Assembly (NCBI GenBank): GCA_005881235.1
Contig: VBEQ01000160.1
Location: forward strand, 1-16,249
Length of the DNA stretch: 16,249 nucleotides
Source of the DNA: Chloroflexota bacterium
Lineage (GTDB): Bacteria; Chloroflexota; Dormibacteria; CF-121
Reading direction: 5' to 3'
The translations under genes and the position numbers were made by a program. The notes under the pieces are model-generated. The model did no database searches. It was not told the origin of the DNA and worked only from the letters and a program-made list of their open reading frames with translations. Of the stretch, positions 14,598 to 16,249 are shown in pieces. Position 1 is the stretch's first letter, and each line of letters starts with the position of its first letter.

Positions 14598-14620
14598 GCG
14601 GCCGACAGGCAGCCGGCCGC
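14598..14620 (+). terminator. Perfect GC hairpin after the 64-aa gene
   Basis: GCGGCCG (14598-14604) and CGGCCGC (14614-14620) form a perfect 7-bp stem with a 9-nt loop. The following TCTAACT has only a weak U content. Confidence 0.5.
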
Positions 14621-14651
14621 TCTAACTGGGCTGCCGCGAGCGACTCGATGG

Positions 14652-14676
14652 TTCGATTAGTGTCCGCCATGGGCTA
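14652..14676 (+). repeat. Dispersed repeat copy R4
   Basis: The copy reads TTCGATT, AGTGT, CCGCCATGGGCTA, then TTGATCGAA. Outer TTCGAT and ATCGAA are perfect inverted repeats, and inner TAG/CTA extends the dyad, so this copy can fold into a hairpin. It lies between the 64-aa gene and the 3' end of the PNPOx-like gene. Confidence 0.85.
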
Positions 14677-14693
14677 TTGATCGAACTCGAATC

Positions 14694-14718
14694 TTCGATT
14701 AGCGTCCGCCACGCGGAC
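14694..14718 (+). repeat. Dispersed repeat copy R5, overlapping the end of the PNPOx gene
   Basis: The copy reads TTCGATT, AGCGT, CCGCCACG, then departs from the family (CGGACG). CGTCCGC-CAC-GCGGACG is a perfect 7-bp palindrome. On the minus strand, this repeat supplies the stop codon and last few codons (RGGR) of the PNPOx-like gene. It starts 18 bp after R4 ends. Confidence 0.75.
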
Positions 14719-15214
14719 GACCAGACTCCCCGTCAATGCGACGCTCGATAAATTGCCAGACCGTTTGCGTGCTGGCGTTGGCATAGGCCCAGGCCTGGAC
14801 GCGTTCTAGCCCTACCCGGAACACGGCGTCGACATTGGCATCGACCATGGCGCGGTTTCCAGTCGCCGGATCAACGTACTTCCTGCCGTACGCGGCGTTT
14901 ACGCGCTCCAGGTCGCTCGGTTCCACCACCGCCGTCGCCCTCCCCTCGATGATGATCGGATCTACACCGTCGCCGTTATGAACGATCACGGCCGGTCGCT
15001 TCGCGAGGCTCCGTGGCTTGAGAGTCCCGGCGCGCGCGGTGAAGTACAGGCTGACACCGTCCCACCAGAACCATACCGGCACTGAATGAGGCCTACCATC
15101 AGATCGCGTGAGGGCAACCCAGACCTCTCGAATGGCGTGCAGCCGCAAGTCAACGGTGCGCCAGCTAATGTGTCCACGGATGCGACGCGCGTCAGTCAGC
15201 TGCGGCTTAGCCAC
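14699..15214 (-). CDS. PNPOx-fold flavin/F420-binding protein
   Basis: This 171-residue protein belongs to the pyridoxamine 5'-phosphate oxidase-like split beta-barrel superfamily, probably of the actinobacterial-type FDOR-B group. Supporting segments are VWVALTRSDGRPHSVPVWFW, LYFTARAGTLKPRSLAKRPA, VIVHNGDGVDPIIIEGRATAV, and the helical AYGRKY region. Members bind FMN, F420 or heme; which one applies here is not decided by the visible residues. The start is GTG 15214; no SD is visible. The start lies 19 bp from repeat R6, and the stop codon lies within R5, so the gene is framed by repeats on both sides. Confidence 0.85.
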   Translation of the reverse strand: MAKPQLTDARRIRGHISWRTVDLRLHAIREVWVALTRSDGRPHSVPVWFWWDGVSLYFTARAGTLKPRSLAKRPAVIVHNGDGVDPIIIEGRATAVVEPSDLERVNAAYGRKYVDPATGNRAMVDANVDAVFRVGLERVQAWAYANASTQTVWQFIERRIDGESGRPRGGR

Positions 15215-15233
15215 TACGACGAGCGTACCGTTG

Positions 15234-15258
15234 TTCGGATACTGTCCGCCGGGGGCTA
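15234..15258 (+). repeat. Dispersed repeat copy R6
   Basis: The copy reads TTCGGAT, ACTGT, CCGCCGGGGGCTA, then CTTACCCGA. It is more diverged than R3 and R4. It fills the 74-bp gap between the PNPOx-like gene and the squalene-cyclase-like gene. Confidence 0.75.
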
Positions 15259-15288
15259 CTTACCCGACGCTTTTCGAACACCCCTACA

Positions 15289-16249
15289 CTAACGAGACCG
15301 GGACGAGGCCGCCAATCGCTGAGCCTGGTGGTACCAGCTGAGCACGCGCGTGGCGCGGAGGGTGTTCCACCGGCTCGGTCTCCCCTCGCCCTCGTCCATC
15401 GCGAAGTGCAGCTGGCCGGGGTGGGGATTCTCGAGGGGCCATCGGCCGTCCGCATCGCGCTTGGACTCAACCAGGTCGATCGCCTCGGCCACCCTCTCGT
15501 CCGGAATGGCGCCGGCCGCGCGCAGGTAGTCGAGACCGCGGAGCACGTCATAGTGCCAAAAGGTCGGGTAGGAGAACTGTGTCCAGGCCGCGGGGCGTTG
15601 GGTCTTGCGGTCCTGGTCGATCACCTCACCGGTCGACAGCCGGCGAAGCATCCGCCGCTCGAGTAGGTACTCCTGGCCGCGGAGGCGGGCAGCGGTCACG
15701 TTCGGGACGCTCCCCACCGCCCGCTCGTACTCCAGCAGACCCTCCAGCACGTCGATCGTGGTGTGGAACGACCCCCGCGTTGATCCGTTCTCCTGCTCGC
15801 AGTTCCACCCGCCATCGCTCATCTGCTCGGCGAGAAGCCGGGCGACGATGGGCTCGACGTCCTCGCCGAAGTAGGCCCCGATCGCCACGGTTCTGCCGTT
15901 GATGCACGGCTCGACCTCGCCCTTAAAGAAGGGCTCGCCGTCGTGCTCCCATCTGCAGTGTTCGCGGACCAGACGGACGGCCTGGCGCGCTTCCGGGCTG
16001 GCAGGATCAAGACCGAACGCCTGCAACAGCGTCAAGCTCCAGGTAGTGGAGGTCCATTCGGGGAAGAGGGTGCCTTGCCTCTCGGCTGGCAGTGATTGCC
16101 ACCAGTTCGCTGCGGCAGTGGAGGTAAACGTGGGGATGCCTCCATCCCACTGGCCATCCTGGCGCTGGAGGGCGAGCACCCGTGCGCCCCAGCCTTCAGT
16201 AGCGACACGAGCACGCTCGGCCGCGACGGCGTCGTCGGGCGCATCAGTC
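15289..16249 (-). CDS. Prenyltransferase/squalene-cyclase-repeat protein, N-terminus cut by window edge
   Basis: About 319 residues are visible. The frame stays open through the right edge, so the gene begins outside the window; an internal GTG at 16179 is not a credible start. The fold is the alpha/alpha barrel of class II terpene cyclases and prenyltransferase beta subunits, shown by QW-like repeats: LQRQDGQWDGG, LAEQMSDGGWNCEQ, and ESKRDADGRWPLEN. A histidine- and Trp-rich segment (PTFWHYDVLRGLDYLR) lies near the C-terminus. The catalytic DXDD motif of squalene-hopene cyclases is not seen in the visible part, and no hopanoid or terpenoid gene is nearby. Enzymatic function is uncertain. The stop TAG at 15289 is 31 bp from repeat R6. 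Confidence 0.82.
   Translation of the reverse strand, partial: TDAPDDAVAAERARVATEGWGARVLALQRQDGQWDGGIPTFTSTAAANWWQSLPAERQGTLFPEWTSTTWSLTLLQAFGLDPASPEARQAVRLVREHCRWEHDGEPFFKGEVEPCINGRTVAIGAYFGEDVEPIVARLLAEQMSDGGWNCEQENGSTRGSFHTTIDVLEGLLEYERAVGSVPNVTAARLRGQEYLLERRMLRRLSTGEVIDQDRKTQRPAAWTQFSYPTFWHYDVLRGLDYLRAAGAIPDERVAEAIDLVESKRDADGRWPLENPHPGQLHFAMDEGEGRPSRWNTLRATRVLSWYHQAQRLAASSRSR

Noticed and set aside
11069..15258. CRISPR array or integron attC sites as an explanation of the repeats
   Set aside because: Spacing is irregular (tens of bp to kb), no cas or intI gene is present, and the attC core ends are absent.

Overview
The window is GC-rich, densely coded bacterial chromosome. A GT20 trehalose synthase, DUF3048 and GH38 proteins, F420-type flavin-binding folds, an ECF41 sigma factor, and many GTG/TTG or weak-SD starts together suggest a Chloroflexota (Thermomicrobia/Limnocylindria/Dormibacteria-like) or actinobacterial genome. 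This placement is an inference from gene content; no rRNA or marker gene is present. No stretch over about 300 bp lacks a gene.

Left part (1-7795). A trehalose-6-phosphate synthase gene, cut by the left edge, runs leftward. It is divergent from an HspR-like MerR regulator. A small charged hypothetical protein follows. Next comes a rightward cluster: two tandem membrane-anchored paralogs with Ig-like plus DUF3048 domains, overlapping by ATGA, then a GH38 alpha-mannosidase. The mannosidase has no ATG/GTG/TTG/CTG before its catalytic HTHWD motif. It most likely starts at ATT 5426, in the same frame as the preceding gene and just past its TGA.

Middle part (7796-10578). A leftward gene encodes an unusual membrane-tethered response regulator: one TM segment, about 450 residues of low-complexity linker, and a complete receiver domain at the C-terminus. 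Further right, an excisionase-like HTH protein and a DUF5808-like membrane protein form a leftward pair. Their promoter overlaps that of a tRNA-Glu(CTC) gene running the other way.

Right part (10579-16249). This looks like an accessory region: a hypothetical membrane protein; an ECF41 module (DUF385/Ddn-like protein and DHA2 MFS exporter in one operon, with the sigma factor divergent); a tiny Cys/His protein; a PNPOx-fold protein; and a squalene-cyclase-like protein cut by the right edge. Between the ECF41 sigma gene and its target operon lie two divergent TGTCAC(A/G)-N16-CGTC promoters, so the sigma factor very likely activates both itself and the operon.

Six same-orientation copies of a roughly 25-bp repeat sit in the gaps of this accessory region. 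Outside a constant 5-nt insert, the repeat resembles the 3' end of the nearby tRNA-Glu gene. The repeats may be attachment-site scars or mobile-element ends that delimit cassette-like modules, and they are the most unusual signal in the window.
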